A stretch of DNA of 64,000 nt, taken from positions 105,439 to 169,438 of the forward strand of contig NZ_RQIS01000014.1 in assembly GCF_003837865.1 (NCBI RefSeq), written 5' to 3'. Position numbers and translations under genes: made by a program. Positions 18,201 to 25,985 of this stretch are shown here, piece by piece (the first letter of the stretch is position 1; each line of letters begins with the position of its first letter). Origin of the DNA: Paraburkholderia dinghuensis (lineage in GTDB: Bacteria > Pseudomonadota > Gammaproteobacteria > Burkholderiales > Burkholderiaceae). The notes beneath the pieces were generated by a model. The model ran no database searches. It was not told where the DNA came from and saw only the letters and a list, made by a program, of their open reading frames with translations.

Positions 18201-19752
18201 CGTGCAGGAAATTCGCGGCACGGCTGGTGCGAGCGCGGGTGCTGCCGGCGCCAGTGGCACGGGCACCGGCGCGACACCGGCGGCAAGCTCCGCGCCGGCA
18301 CGCCAGTCCGCGGCTGACGCGGCGCCGGTCGTCACGCCGCCGCGTCCGGGTCGCGCTTCGTCTGCCGATGCTGCTGCGCTCGCCACATCGCGTGAACGCG
18401 GCGCGTTGCCGACGTCCGCTTCTGAAGCGGTGGCGAGCCTGAGCGCCTCGCCCACGTCAACCGCCGACCGAGGCCAGACCGCAACGGCCAGCGCCACCAC
18501 CGCCGCCACCGCCGCCGCTGCCACGGCTGCCCCAACCACCCCGGCCTCCGACGCCGCTTCGTCCACCGCAGCGCAGTTCATGCCCGGCGGCGCGTTCGCG
18601 CAATACGTGCCATCACGGTTTGCGGTTCACGTCGGCACGCTCACGCTCCTCAAGCGCCATTGGGAAAACGTTGTCGTCGGCGCCACGCGCAGCGGCAGGG
18701 ACTGGCAGGCGAACCTCGCGTCAAACCAGGTCTCCGGCCACCTCTCGTGGAAGCCCGGTCCCGTCCCCGGCACGCCGGGCACCCTCGAAGCGCGCCTCGC
18801 GCGCCTCGTCGTGCCCGCCGCCACCGAAAACGACCTCATCGGCCGGGCGATCTCGGCACCGGTGCAGAACATGCCTGCCATCGACCTCATCGTGAACCAG
18901 CTGATCGTGCGCGGCCACGACCTGGGCCGCCTGCAGGTCAACGCGCACAATTTCGACGAGAGCGGCGAGCCGGTCTGGCAGCTCGACGCGCTCGACATCA
19001 GCAACCCGGCCGCCCACCTCAGCGCCACGGGGAACTGGCGCACGTCCAGCGAAGTCGCCGGAGAGGATACGCCGACGCCGCGCCGCACCGCGCTCGACTT
19101 CCATCTCGACATCCTCGACGCGGGCGCGCTGCTCGAACGCGCAGGCATGCCGCGCACGCTCAAGGGCGGCAGAGGCACGCTCACCGGCGACGTGAGCTGG
19201 AACGGAGGCCCGTCGCAGATCAATTACCCGACGCTCAACGGCAACCTCGCTGTCGATCTGCGCCACGGCCAGATCCTCAAGGTCGATCCGGGTGTGTCCA
19301 GACTGCTTGGCGTGCTGAGCCTGCAGAGCCTCGCGCGCTTCGCGACCACGGATTTCCGCGACATAATCGGCGAAGGCCTGCCCTTTACCAGCGTCACCGG
19401 CACGGGCCATATCGAGGACGGTGTCGGCCACACCAATGACTTCAGGCTCATCACGGCGCCGGGGCGGGCCCAGATGACCGGCACCGTGGATCTCGTGCAC
19501 GAGACTCAGGATCTGCGCGTTCGCGTCGCCCCGACCCTCAGCGTCGGAGCGGGTGTAATCGCAGCGACGATCATCAACCCGCTGATCGGCCTCGGCGCCC
19601 TCGTGGCCGACTTCGCGCTCTCGCATACGCTCGAATCGGCCTTCACGCTCGAGTATGCGATCACCGGCTCGTGGTCAAAACCGCACATCGAGCGGCTGCG
19701 AGGCGATCAGGGTAAGATTGACGCGCAAACGCCCGCAGCCGCGGCGCGTTGA
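15211..19752 (+). CDS. yhdP: Large AsmA-like / YhdP family envelope protein
   Basis: 1513 residues. After a short cytoplasmic N-terminus there is one membrane helix (about 35-58), then a very long periplasmic beta-rich region ending in an AsmA-like C-terminal domain (GRAQMTGTVDLVHETQDLRVRV). E. coli YhdP, with TamB and YdbH, is implicated in phospholipid movement to the outer membrane; the assignment here is by family. Residues about 1003-1125 are an Ala/Ser/Thr/Pro-rich low-complexity insert. The frame opens at 14995, but ATG 15211 (MSERNDPAG) follows a plausible leader and is preferred. Divergent from glnE; next downstream is a nitrilase-family gene. Confidence 0.88.
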   Translation: MSERNDPAGPHQTGHATRETPDAPEHHHPVLRHTLRVLAAIALVLYFIVAGLLLGLRYVVLPHIDHFRPRIEAVVSDKIHAEFRIGKLGPHWLDFQPGIDVTDLTIRDRHGAVALRVPHATATVSWRSLVTFELLLSSVTVEKPDVLIAREDDGTLTVAGVPVPTAHTGNATFTTWLMRQQAIVLRGGTLRWHDATRDVPDLALNDIRLAILNDGYDHRVALQAPSEGTVLHGPIDFRAHFRHARDTPAGKPADWNGNAYLSTGPVDLPTLAGYIKIPIATYAGRIDNAIWAHFASGHLLSATGVLDGRDIALQVRPTQPRLDLPIAHFAWRVGVQPDDYTLQLRDFHAELGQPPLDDGTPLVRTLALTTLDGRFRQQTLQHGQLISVAGDRIDLGILAEFMRALPLPGRVLNALVRFNPQGLVANYDLSLERASPESGEAASEQRAPIVEPVTHYRFKGDLQGISLAAQEPGPGLTPRGHPRAGLPGFENLWGHIDADERRGTFQLDTTKAAVTLPGVFDNPRLTFDRLFGAGKWTVADKREPGELHKAFVVDVSTFGVQNEDARATMTAHYSNPGHGRGALDLKADFETAQVKAIPRYLPTGLPEKTRTYLGHGLQGGVSKGATIEVHGDLTLFPYSRAPDAGQFRIVAPFTRGRFDPTPFPPRTLRNGSPNVWPAFDDIDGVFTLHENKLRFDVARGRYRDFVLRDVNGRIDDLGTKASDLVITGTGRGPLADLLDYANNSSLGYMSKHAGEKVRAQGPATLALTLDIPRIPMPKVRAEGTIGFENNMLAADNVPPVSNLTGKVHFANHSAQVEQLTARFLGGALRASGALHPDGRYAFDVSGDVAVDAARGLNLRGAAAAALGRMSGAAPYALSVSGRQGHLPDVKASSDLTDLALDLPAPFGKPAGQPMPLRAELQPGTGDGTDAGNPAAFQHADVTLGPLVARYVMRRVPGHVPDVVRGVIAMNRPAELPSEGVIATIDTPTFDADAWRRVVQEIRGTAGASAGAAGASGTGTGATPAASSAPARQSAADAAPVVTPPRPGRASSADAAALATSRERGALPTSASEAVASLSASPTSTADRGQTATASATTAATAAAATAAPTTPASDAASSTAAQFMPGGAFAQYVPSRFAVHVGTLTLLKRHWENVVVGATRSGRDWQANLASNQVSGHLSWKPGPVPGTPGTLEARLARLVVPAATENDLIGRAISAPVQNMPAIDLIVNQLIVRGHDLGRLQVNAHNFDESGEPVWQLDALDISNPAAHLSATGNWRTSSEVAGEDTPTPRRTALDFHLDILDAGALLERAGMPRTLKGGRGTLTGDVSWNGGPSQINYPTLNGNLAVDLRHGQILKVDPGVSRLLGVLSLQSLARFATTDFRDIIGEGLPFTSVTGTGHIEDGVGHTNDFRLITAPGRAQMTGTVDLVHETQDLRVRVAPTLSVGAGVIAATIINPLIGLGALVADFALSHTLESAFTLEYAITGSWSKPHIERLRGDQGKIDAQTPAAAAR

Positions 19753-19987
19753 GGGCAATACGGCATCGGGCGGGCGCGGCGCTTGCGCGATGTTTCCCAG
19801 TGGATGCGCGCAGAGAGTAAACGCGATTAGTACATATAGCGTCCCGCAATACCGAAGCCACACGGCCGGATTGCCCGTAACGCCAGTCGTCCCGGCTGAA
19901 GCGGCGCCAGGGCGTCGCCGGCCACCCCGCCGCCGCATTGCATGAATGATGCGCGGCCTCGTTCCAGAGCCAGGTCAGAATCCATCG

Positions 19988-20827
19988 ATGAGCCCCTCCC
20001 CCACCTCGCCGTTTCGCGTTGCCGCATTGCAGATGGTCAGCACGCCCGACCCTGAGCGCAATCTGGCCGAAGCGTCACGCCTGATCGCCGAGGCCGCCGC
20101 GAAGGGCGCGCGCCTCGTGTTGCTGCCCGAATATTTCTGCTTCATGGGGTACAAGGACAGCGACAAGCTGAAGGTCCGCGAACCCTACGGCGACGGACCG
20201 ATCCAGCGTTTTCTCGCGGATATGGCCTCGAAGCACGACGTCTGGGTGATCGGCGGCACGCTGCCCCTCTTCGTGCCCGACCCGGCTCCGGAAGAAAACC
20301 GCGTGCTGAACACGTCGCTAGTGTTTGATCCGCGCGGCAAGGAAGTGGCGCGCTACGACAAGATCCACCTGTTCAGCTTCGAGAAAGGCAAGGAATCGTT
20401 CGACGAAGCACGCACGATCCGCCCCGGCACCGAAGTCCGCACATTCGACGCGCCGTTCGGCCGCGTCGGCCTGTCGGTCTGCTACGATCTGCGCTTTCCG
20501 GAGCTGTACCGCCGAATGGGCGATTGCGCGCTGATCGTGGTGCCGTCCGCGTTCACCTACACGACGGGCCGCGCCCACTGGCAGACGCTGCTACGCGCCC
20601 GCGCCGTCGAAAACCAGTGCTATGTCCTCGCGGCTGCACAAGGCGGCGAGCACGAAAACGGCCGCCGCACCTGGGGCCACACCATGCTGATCGACCCTTG
20701 GGGCGACGTCATGGACGTACTCGACGAAGGCCCTGGCGTGGTGGCCGGTGACGTCGACCTTGAACGCATCGCCGCCGTGCGCGCGAGCTTGCCCGCGTGG
20801 CGACATCGCGTGCTCGACTGCAACTGA
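19988..20827 (+). CDS. Carbon-nitrogen hydrolase (Nit1-type, probable deaminated-glutathione amidase)
   Basis: 279 residues of the nitrilase superfamily. The catalytic triad is visible: Glu48 in LLPEYFCF, Lys125 in YDKIHLF and Cys165 in VCYDLRFPE. Closest family members (Nit1/YbeM type) hydrolyse deaminated glutathione, a repair role; this is inferred from motif spacing rather than proven. An in-frame ATG lies 14 codons upstream (19946), but MSPSPTSPFRVAALQM is the natural start. Located between yhdP and tldD, an arrangement often seen in beta-proteobacteria. Confidence 0.88.
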   Translation: MSPSPTSPFRVAALQMVSTPDPERNLAEASRLIAEAAAKGARLVLLPEYFCFMGYKDSDKLKVREPYGDGPIQRFLADMASKHDVWVIGGTLPLFVPDPAPEENRVLNTSLVFDPRGKEVARYDKIHLFSFEKGKESFDEARTIRPGTEVRTFDAPFGRVGLSVCYDLRFPELYRRMGDCALIVVPSAFTYTTGRAHWQTLLRARAVENQCYVLAAAQGGEHENGRRTWGHTMLIDPWGDVMDVLDEGPGVVAGDVDLERIAAVRASLPAWRHRVLDCN

Positions 20828-20946
20828 ACGCACTGAAACGGCAAAGCAACGGCAAAGCGACGACACATCGGGCAATCGAGCAGCAGCCCAACTTGAAAAG
20901 CAGCACCCCGCCCGAATCTACCTATCGGACTTTCCATACGGAACGC

Positions 20947-22413
20947 ATGAACATCATCGAACCCAGCATTCGCAATCTGGCGACCGCGAAGGAAGTGCTC
21001 CTCGCGCCCTACGGCCTCGACGAGGCAGTGCTGACGCGCACGCTCGGCGAGATCTTCACGCATCGCGTCGACTACGCCGATCTCTACTTCCAGGCCACGC
21101 GCAGTGAAGCGTGGAGCCTCGAAGAAGGCATCGTCAAGTCGGGCAGCTTCAGCATCGACCAGGGCGTCGGCGTGCGCGCCGTGTCCGGCGAGCGCACGGC
21201 GTTCGCCTACTCGGACGACCTCTCGCCCGAAGCGATCCGCCAGGCCGCCATCGCCACGCGTTCGATCGCGAAAGCAGGCGGCGGCAAGCAGAAGATCAAG
21301 GTGGCGACGTCGCTCAAGGGCATCGACGGTCGCAATCTGTATCTGCCGTCTGATCCGCTCGCCTCGCTCGACGCCACCGAAAAGGTCAAGCTGCTCGAGC
21401 GCATCGAGCAGATGGCGCGCGGGCGTGACCCGCGCATTACGCAGGTGATGGCCGCGCTCGCGGGCGAATACGACGTCGTGCTCGTCGCGCGCAGTGACGG
21501 TGCGCTCGCGGCGGACATCCGCCCGCTCGTGCGCGTGTCGGTTACGGTGATCGCCGAGCAGAACGGCCGCCGCGAAATCGGCAACGGCGGCGGCGGCGGC
21601 CGCTTCGACTACGGCTACTTCACCGACGACGTGCTCGCGAAGTATGTCGACGACGCGGTTCACGCGGCGCTCGTCAATCTGGAAGCGCGCCCCGCCCCGG
21701 CGGGCGCGATGACCGTCGTGCTCGGCCCGGGCTGGCCCGGCGTGCTGCTGCACGAGGCGATCGGCCATGGGCTCGAAGGCGACTTCAACCGCAAGGGCTC
21801 GTCGGCGTTCGCGGGACGCATCGGCGAGCGGGTCGCTGCGAAGGGCGTGACGGTCGTGGACGACGGCACGCTGCCGAACCGCCGCGGCTCGCTCAACATC
21901 GACGACGAAGGCAACCCGACGCAGTGCACGACGCTGATCGAGGACGGCATCCTGAAGGGCTACATCCAGGACTCGCTCAACGCGCGCCTGATGAAGATGC
22001 CGGTGACCGGCAACGCGCGCCGCGAGTCTTACGCCGCACTGCCAATGCCGCGCATGACGAACACCTACATGCTCAATGGCGACAAGGACCCGCGGGAAAT
22101 CATCGCTTCGGTGAAGAGCGGCCTCTACGCGGTGAATTTCGGCGGCGGCCAGGTCGACATCACGAACGGCAAGTTCGTATTTTCGGCCTCCGAGGCGTAC
22201 ATGATCGAGGACGGCAAGATCACGTATCCGGTGAAAGGCGCGACGCTGATCGGCAGCGGGCCCGAGTCGCTCAAGTACGTGAGCATGATCGGCAACGACA
22301 TGAAGCTGGACTCCGGCGTCGGCGTGTGCGGCAAGGAAGGCCAGAGCGTGCCGGTGGGTGTCGGCCAGCCGACTTTGCGTATCGATCGCATGACCGTGGG
22401 CGGCACCGTCTGA
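20947..22413 (+). CDS. tldD: Metalloprotease TldD
   Basis: 488 residues. TldD forms a heterodimeric protease with TldE/PmbA that trims unfolded peptides, including the CcdA antitoxin and the microcin B17 precursor in E. coli. The zinc motif HEAIGHGLEGD starts at residue 269, giving HExxxH. Gly-rich GGGGGRFDYGY and the C-terminal ESLKYVSMIGNDMKLDSGVGVCGKEG... region are typical. ATG 20947 (MNIIEPSIRNL) is chosen over an upstream in-frame ATG (20797) that would overlap the nitrilase gene. No tldE/pmbA partner is in the window. A 35-base perfect palindrome begins 6 bases after the stop. Confidence 0.96.
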   Translation: MNIIEPSIRNLATAKEVLLAPYGLDEAVLTRTLGEIFTHRVDYADLYFQATRSEAWSLEEGIVKSGSFSIDQGVGVRAVSGERTAFAYSDDLSPEAIRQAAIATRSIAKAGGGKQKIKVATSLKGIDGRNLYLPSDPLASLDATEKVKLLERIEQMARGRDPRITQVMAALAGEYDVVLVARSDGALAADIRPLVRVSVTVIAEQNGRREIGNGGGGGRFDYGYFTDDVLAKYVDDAVHAALVNLEARPAPAGAMTVVLGPGWPGVLLHEAIGHGLEGDFNRKGSSAFAGRIGERVAAKGVTVVDDGTLPNRRGSLNIDDEGNPTQCTTLIEDGILKGYIQDSLNARLMKMPVTGNARRESYAALPMPRMTNTYMLNGDKDPREIIASVKSGLYAVNFGGGQVDITNGKFVFSASEAYMIEDGKITYPVKGATLIGSGPESLKYVSMIGNDMKLDSGVGVCGKEGQSVPVGVGQPTLRIDRMTVGGTV

Positions 22414-22418
22414 TTACA

Positions 22419-22453
22419 TGCACGGTGATGCGGAAATTCCGCATCACCGTGCA
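22419..22453. repeat. 35-bp perfect palindrome after tldD
   Basis: Arms of 17 bases (TGCACGGTGATGCGGAA and its exact reverse complement) around one central A. As RNA it would be a very stable hairpin immediately after the tldD stop. It is followed by AATTATTCTGC rather than a T-tract, so it may be a weak terminator, an mRNA-end stabiliser or a protein-binding palindrome. Confidence 0.85.
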
Positions 22454-22512
22454 ATTATTCTGCATATTGCGCGGCATATCCGCGCGAAGTCCGCGTTTTT
22501 GCATCACGGCGC

Positions 22513-22542
22513 TTGCCAGCGCCGGCTTGATCGGGTTATAAA
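22513..22542 (+). promoter_or_regulatory. Probable sigma-70 promoter of the aroG leader
   Basis: TTGCCA (22513-22518) and TATAAA (22537-22542) separated by 18 bases (or TTATAA with 17). Transcription would start near 22549, leaving about 65 bases before the leader peptide ATG. Confidence 0.6.
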
Positions 22543-22615
22543 GGCAATCAACCTTTTCGACGAACTTCACGTTCCAGAGCGCGATCCAGAGTCGCCAAAG
22601 TCACTTTTGCCATCT

Positions 22616-22684
22616 ATGACCGCCACGAAGTTTTACTTTTATTTTTTCTGGTATCTCAGACCGCTGGCGGATCGAGAGGGTTGA
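22616..22684 (+). CDS. aroG leader peptide (22 aa, aromatic-rich)
   Basis: Short ORF of 22 codons ending in tandem stops (TGA TAG). Residues 5-14 read KFYFYFFWYL: eight consecutive aromatic codons (TTT TAC TTT TAT TTT TTC TGG TAT, 22631-22654) in an otherwise ordinary GC-rich genome, which is very unlikely by chance. Its position, 5' to an attenuator-type terminator and aroG, identifies it as a regulatory leader whose translation senses charged tRNA-Phe, tRNA-Tyr and perhaps tRNA-Trp. The ribosome binding site is weak (no GGAG within 12 bases). Not seen by length-filtered gene finders because of its size. Confidence 0.85.
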   Translation: MTATKFYFYFFWYLRPLADREG

Positions 22685-22743
22685 TAGTACGCGCAGGACC
22701 CGAATACACGAGAAACCGCCAGCAAAACTGGCGGTTTTTTTTT
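22620..22743 (+). promoter_or_regulatory. Ribosome-mediated transcription attenuator controlling aroG
   Basis: Four segments with alternative pairing: 1 = CCGCCA (22620-22625, inside the leader ORF), 2 = GCTGGCGG (22663-22670, overlapping its last codons), 3 = CCGCCAGC (22716-22723), 4 = CTGGCGG (22728-22734) followed by a T-run to 22743. 1:2 gives 6 bp, 2:3 (antiterminator) 8 bp, and 3:4 (terminator) 7 GC-rich bp plus A-U pairs. A ribosome stalled on the aromatic codons would cover segment 1 and leave 2 free to pair with 3, allowing read-through into aroG. A ribosome reaching the stop would cover 2 and let 3:4 terminate. This is the textbook attenuator layout. Confidence 0.82.
22713..22743 (+). 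terminator. Intrinsic terminator (segment 3:4) in the aroG leader
   Basis: AAACCGCCAG (22713-22722), loop CAAAA, CTGGCGGTTT (22728-22737), then T to 22743. It lies 84 bases upstream of the aroG ATG and is the terminator arm of the attenuator. Confidence 0.9.
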
Positions 22744-22827
22744 GCCTTCTACGTAACCGAGTCGCAATTTTCATCTAACCGATTTTCGCAGCGTCGCACG
22801 CTACAAACAGGATCAGGAGAAACCGCC

Positions 22828-23901
22828 ATGCCCCCGCACAATACCGACGACGTCCGCATCCGGGAATTGAAAGAACTCACGCCGCCCGCGCACCTGATCC
22901 GCGAATTCCCGTGCTCCGAGGCCGCGTCGACCCTGATCTATGAAGCGCGCCAGTCGCTGCACCGCATCCTGCATGGCATGGACGACCGCCTGATCGTCGT
23001 GATCGGCCCGTGCTCGATCCACGACACGAAGGCAGCGGTCGAGTACGCCGAAAAGCTGCTTCCGCTGCGTAAGCGCTTCGCGGGCGAACTGGAAATCGTG
23101 ATGCGCGTGTACTTCGAAAAGCCGCGCACGACGGTGGGCTGGAAAGGCCTCATCAACGACCCGTATCTCGACAACAGCTTCAAGATCAACGACGGCCTGC
23201 GCACGGCGCGTGAACTGCTCGTGAGCATCAACGAGCTGGGCCTGCCCGCCGGCACCGAGTATCTCGACATGATCAGCCCGCAGTACATCGCCGACCTGAT
23301 CTCGTGGGGTGCGATCGGTGCGCGCACGACCGAATCGCAGGTGCATCGCGAACTGGCGTCGGGTCTGTCGTGCCCGGTCGGCTTCAAGAACGGCACGGAT
23401 GGCAACGTGAAAATCGCCGTCGATGCGATAAAGGCGGCTTCGCAGCCGCACCATTTCCTCTCGGTGACGAAGGGTGGGCATTCGGCCATCGTCTCGACGG
23501 CAGGTAATGAGGACTGCCACGTTATCCTGCGCGGCGGCAAAACACCGAATTACGACGCCGACAGCGTGAACGCCGCTTGCACCGACATCGGCAAAGCCGG
23601 CCTCGCCGCGCGCCTGATGATCGACGCGAGCCACGCAAACAGCTCGAAGAAGCACGAGAACCAGATTCCCGTTTGCGCCGACATTGGCCGCCAGCTCGCG
23701 GCGGGCGACGAGCGCATCGTCGGCGTGATGGTCGAGTCGCACCTGGTCGCGGGCCGCCAGGACCTGAAGGAAGGTTGCGCGCTCACGTATGGCCAGAGCA
23801 TCACCGATGCGTGCATCGGCTGGGACGAAAGCGTGGCCGTGCTCGAGGGACTCGCGGAGAGCGTCAAGCTGCGCCGCGTCGCTAGCGGCAGTGGCAACTG
23901 A
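22828..23901 (+). CDS. aroG: 3-deoxy-D-arabino-heptulosonate 7-phosphate synthase, class I (AroG/F/H type)
   Basis: First enzyme of the shikimate pathway: condenses phosphoenolpyruvate with erythrose-4-phosphate. 357 residues, with VVIGPCSIHD (metal and PEP site), RVYFEKPRTTVGWKGLINDP, GARTTESQ and the C-terminal HANSSKKHENQ. ATG 22828 is preceded by AGGAGA; an upstream in-frame ATG at 22681 lies inside the leader and is not used. It appears to be a single-gene unit behind the leader attenuator and in front of a bidirectional terminator. Feedback-inhibiting amino acid cannot be deduced from this sequence alone, but the leader contains all three aromatic codons. Confidence 0.97.
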   Translation: MPPHNTDDVRIRELKELTPPAHLIREFPCSEAASTLIYEARQSLHRILHGMDDRLIVVIGPCSIHDTKAAVEYAEKLLPLRKRFAGELEIVMRVYFEKPRTTVGWKGLINDPYLDNSFKINDGLRTARELLVSINELGLPAGTEYLDMISPQYIADLISWGAIGARTTESQVHRELASGLSCPVGFKNGTDGNVKIAVDAIKAASQPHHFLSVTKGGHSAIVSTAGNEDCHVILRGGKTPNYDADSVNAACTDIGKAGLAARLMIDASHANSSKKHENQIPVCADIGRQLAAGDERIVGVMVESHLVAGRQDLKEGCALTYGQSITDACIGWDESVAVLEGLAESVKLRRVASGSGN

Positions 23902-23939
23902 AGGCAACTGAGCCGCCTCGCACGCAGAATCACATGCGC

Positions 23940-23967
23940 AAAAACCCCGGCTCACGCCGGGGTTTTT
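23940..23967. terminator. Bidirectional terminator between aroG and hmp
   Basis: AAAAACCCCGGC / GCCGGGGTTTTT with a 4-base loop. The symmetrical A and T tracts serve both converging genes. Confidence 0.92.
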
Positions 23968-24028
23968 CATGTAGATCGCCCGACTTTCTTGCCGGGCTTG
24001 CTACTTTTCGGGGTACAGGCAGCGACGC

Positions 24029-25234
24029 TTAGCTGAGCATGCCCGAGCCGAAGATCTCCGTGTGAATGCGCTTGGGATCTACGCCGCGCGCAACGAGCGC
24101 CGCGAGTTGCTCGCGCATGAACGCGACGGGGCCGCACAGATAATAGTCGGCGTTGGGCAGCAGCGCGGCCTCCTCGATGCGGCCGATATCGAGCCGGCCC
24201 TCGAAGTCGTAGTCGACGCCCGCGCGGTCGTTTGCACCCACGGTTTCGTAGAACACGGCACGGCGGAAGTTGGGATGACCGTCGGCAACTTCGTGCAGCC
24301 AGTCGCGGAAAGCGTGAACGCTCGCATTGCGGCAGGCGTGCACGAACGTGACCGGGCGAGCACTCTTTTCGGCCATGAGCGTCGCGAGCATCGACGCCAT
24401 CGGCGTGATGCCGACGCCACCGCTCATCAGCACGACCGGCGAGTCCTTCGAGCGGTCGAGCGTGAATTCGCCCATCGGCGCGCTGACGTGAACGACGGTG
24501 CCTTCCGTCACGCCGTCATGCATCAGGTTCGACACGTGGCCCGGGTGTGCCTCGCCACGCCCCGATTCGCGCTTGACCGAGATGCGCAGCCAGCGGCCGT
24601 GCGGTGCATCGGAGAGGCTGTATTGACGCGGCTGATCGACGCCGAGCTTGTCGACGTAACGCACCACGCTCACGTACTGGCCGGGTTCGAAGCCACCTGC
24701 GGGCGAGCCGTCGGCAGGCGCGAGATAGAACGAGGTGATCTCGTCGCTTTCGACGTGCTTCTTGACGACCTTGAACGGACGGAAGCCGCTCCACGATGCG
24801 CCGTCGTACAGCTTTGCCTCGACGCCGATCATGATCTGCGCGAGCTGCTCGTAGGCGACGGTCCATGCATCGAGAGTGGGCTGATCGACTGCGTCGCCGA
24901 GCACATCGACGACCGCGCCCAGCAGATGGCGCCCGACGATCGGATAGTGTTCCGGACGAATGTTCAGGCTCGCGTGCTTGTGAGCAATGTGCGTGACCGC
25001 GCCGCCGAGCGCGCCCAGATTGTCGATGTTTGCTGCATACGCATAAACGGCGCGAGCAAGCGTTTCTGGCTGGCTGCCGCTTTGCTGGTGCGCCTGGTTG
25101 AAGAGATTCTTCAGTTCCGGATGCGCATTGAACATCCTCGTGTAGAAATGCTTGGTGATCGTGGCGCCGTGCTCGGCAAAAACAGGAGCAGTGGCCTTGA
25201 CGAGGGCCATTTGATCGGCGGTAAGCGCAGTCAT
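24029..25234 (-). CDS. hmp: Flavohaemoprotein, nitric oxide dioxygenase
   Basis: Converts NO to nitrate using O2 and NAD(P)H, protecting against nitrosative stress. 401 residues: globin domain (1-140) with proximal His85 in THIAHKHASL, FAD domain with RQYSLSDAP, and NAD-binding domain with LMSGGVGITPM and YLCGPVAFM. Normal length. An NsrR-type operator lies 21 bases before the ATG, so repression by the NO-sensing Fe-S regulator NsrR is expected. nsrR itself is not in the window. Flanked by cobalamin adenosyltransferase upstream, on the same strand but apparently separate. Confidence 0.98.
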   Translation of the reverse strand: MTALTADQMALVKATAPVFAEHGATITKHFYTRMFNAHPELKNLFNQAHQQSGSQPETLARAVYAYAANIDNLGALGGAVTHIAHKHASLNIRPEHYPIVGRHLLGAVVDVLGDAVDQPTLDAWTVAYEQLAQIMIGVEAKLYDGASWSGFRPFKVVKKHVESDEITSFYLAPADGSPAGGFEPGQYVSVVRYVDKLGVDQPRQYSLSDAPHGRWLRISVKRESGRGEAHPGHVSNLMHDGVTEGTVVHVSAPMGEFTLDRSKDSPVVLMSGGVGITPMASMLATLMAEKSARPVTFVHACRNASVHAFRDWLHEVADGHPNFRRAVFYETVGANDRAGVDYDFEGRLDIGRIEEAALLPNADYYLCGPVAFMREQLAALVARGVDPKRIHTEIFGSGMLS

Positions 25235-25254
25235 TCTTCAGTTTCTCCGCGTTA

Positions 25255-25277
25255 AAGATGCCCACACGATACATCTT
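25255..25277. promoter_or_regulatory. NsrR-type operator upstream of hmp
   Basis: AAGATG-N11-CATCTT, exactly the 23-bp spacing and outer halves of the established NsrR consensus (AAGATGYATTTNAAATRCATCTT). It is placed between 21 and 43 bases upstream of the hmp start codon. Confidence 0.75.
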
Positions 25278-25409
25278 TGATGCAACGCAAAGTCCGGGCA
25301 TTTTGTCGCAGGTGCAGCAATCTGCTTTTGGCCCTTAATTTTCCGCGCGGGGAGGGTTGTTGCCACCCTGTTTTTTACCCCTGAATTGCCGGCGTTCCGA
25401 CGCCGCTCA

Positions 25410-25985
25410 TCAGCCCGCCGATGCGCCGCGGTCGTTGCGCCAGTACACGTCATCGCCACCATCAGCGCGATTGAGCACGCGCGACAGCACGAACAACAGG
25501 TCGGAGAGCCGGTTCACATAGCGACGCGGTGTATCGGCAAGCGGCGCCCCCTGCTCTACCGATGCCGCCCCGAGTGCCACCACAACACGCTCGGCACGCC
25601 GGCACACGGTGCGACACACGTGCGCGAGGGCCGCCGCACGCGAGCCGCCCGGCAGGATGAACTCCTTGAGCGGAGGCAGTCCGGCGTTGTACTCGACGAG
25701 CCAGCCGTCGAGCCGCGCGAGATGGGCGTCGGTCACGATCGTATGGCCCGGCATGCAAAGCTCGCCACCCAGGTCGAAGAGATCGTGCTGAATCGCCGTG
25801 AGCGCGGCGCGCACATCGTCGGGCAACGTCTCGCACAGCAGCACGCCGATCTGCGAATTGAGTTCGTCAACATCTCCGATCGCCGCGATCCGCGCATCGT
25901 CCTTGCGAACGCGGCTGCCGTCGCCGAGTCCGGTGGTGCCGTCGTCGCCTGTGCGCGTGACGATCTTGCTCAGCCGATTACCCAT
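25410..25985 (-). CDS. Cob(I)alamin adenosyltransferase, PduO type
   Basis: 191 residues of the PduO family, which transfers the adenosyl group of ATP to cob(I)alamin to make coenzyme B12. The N-terminal ATP-binding motif (SKIVTRTGDDGTTGLGDGSRV), the DELNSQIG region and the C-terminal RRYVNRLSDLLFVLSR are characteristic. ATG at 25985. It stands alone between hmp and a divergent oxidase gene; no cobalamin riboswitch was recognised upstream. Confidence 0.94.
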   Translation of the reverse strand: MGNRLSKIVTRTGDDGTTGLGDGSRVRKDDARIAAIGDVDELNSQIGVLLCETLPDDVRAALTAIQHDLFDLGGELCMPGHTIVTDAHLARLDGWLVEYNAGLPPLKEFILPGGSRAAALAHVCRTVCRRAERVVVALGAASVEQGAPLADTPRRYVNRLSDLLFVLSRVLNRADGGDDVYWRNDRGASAG

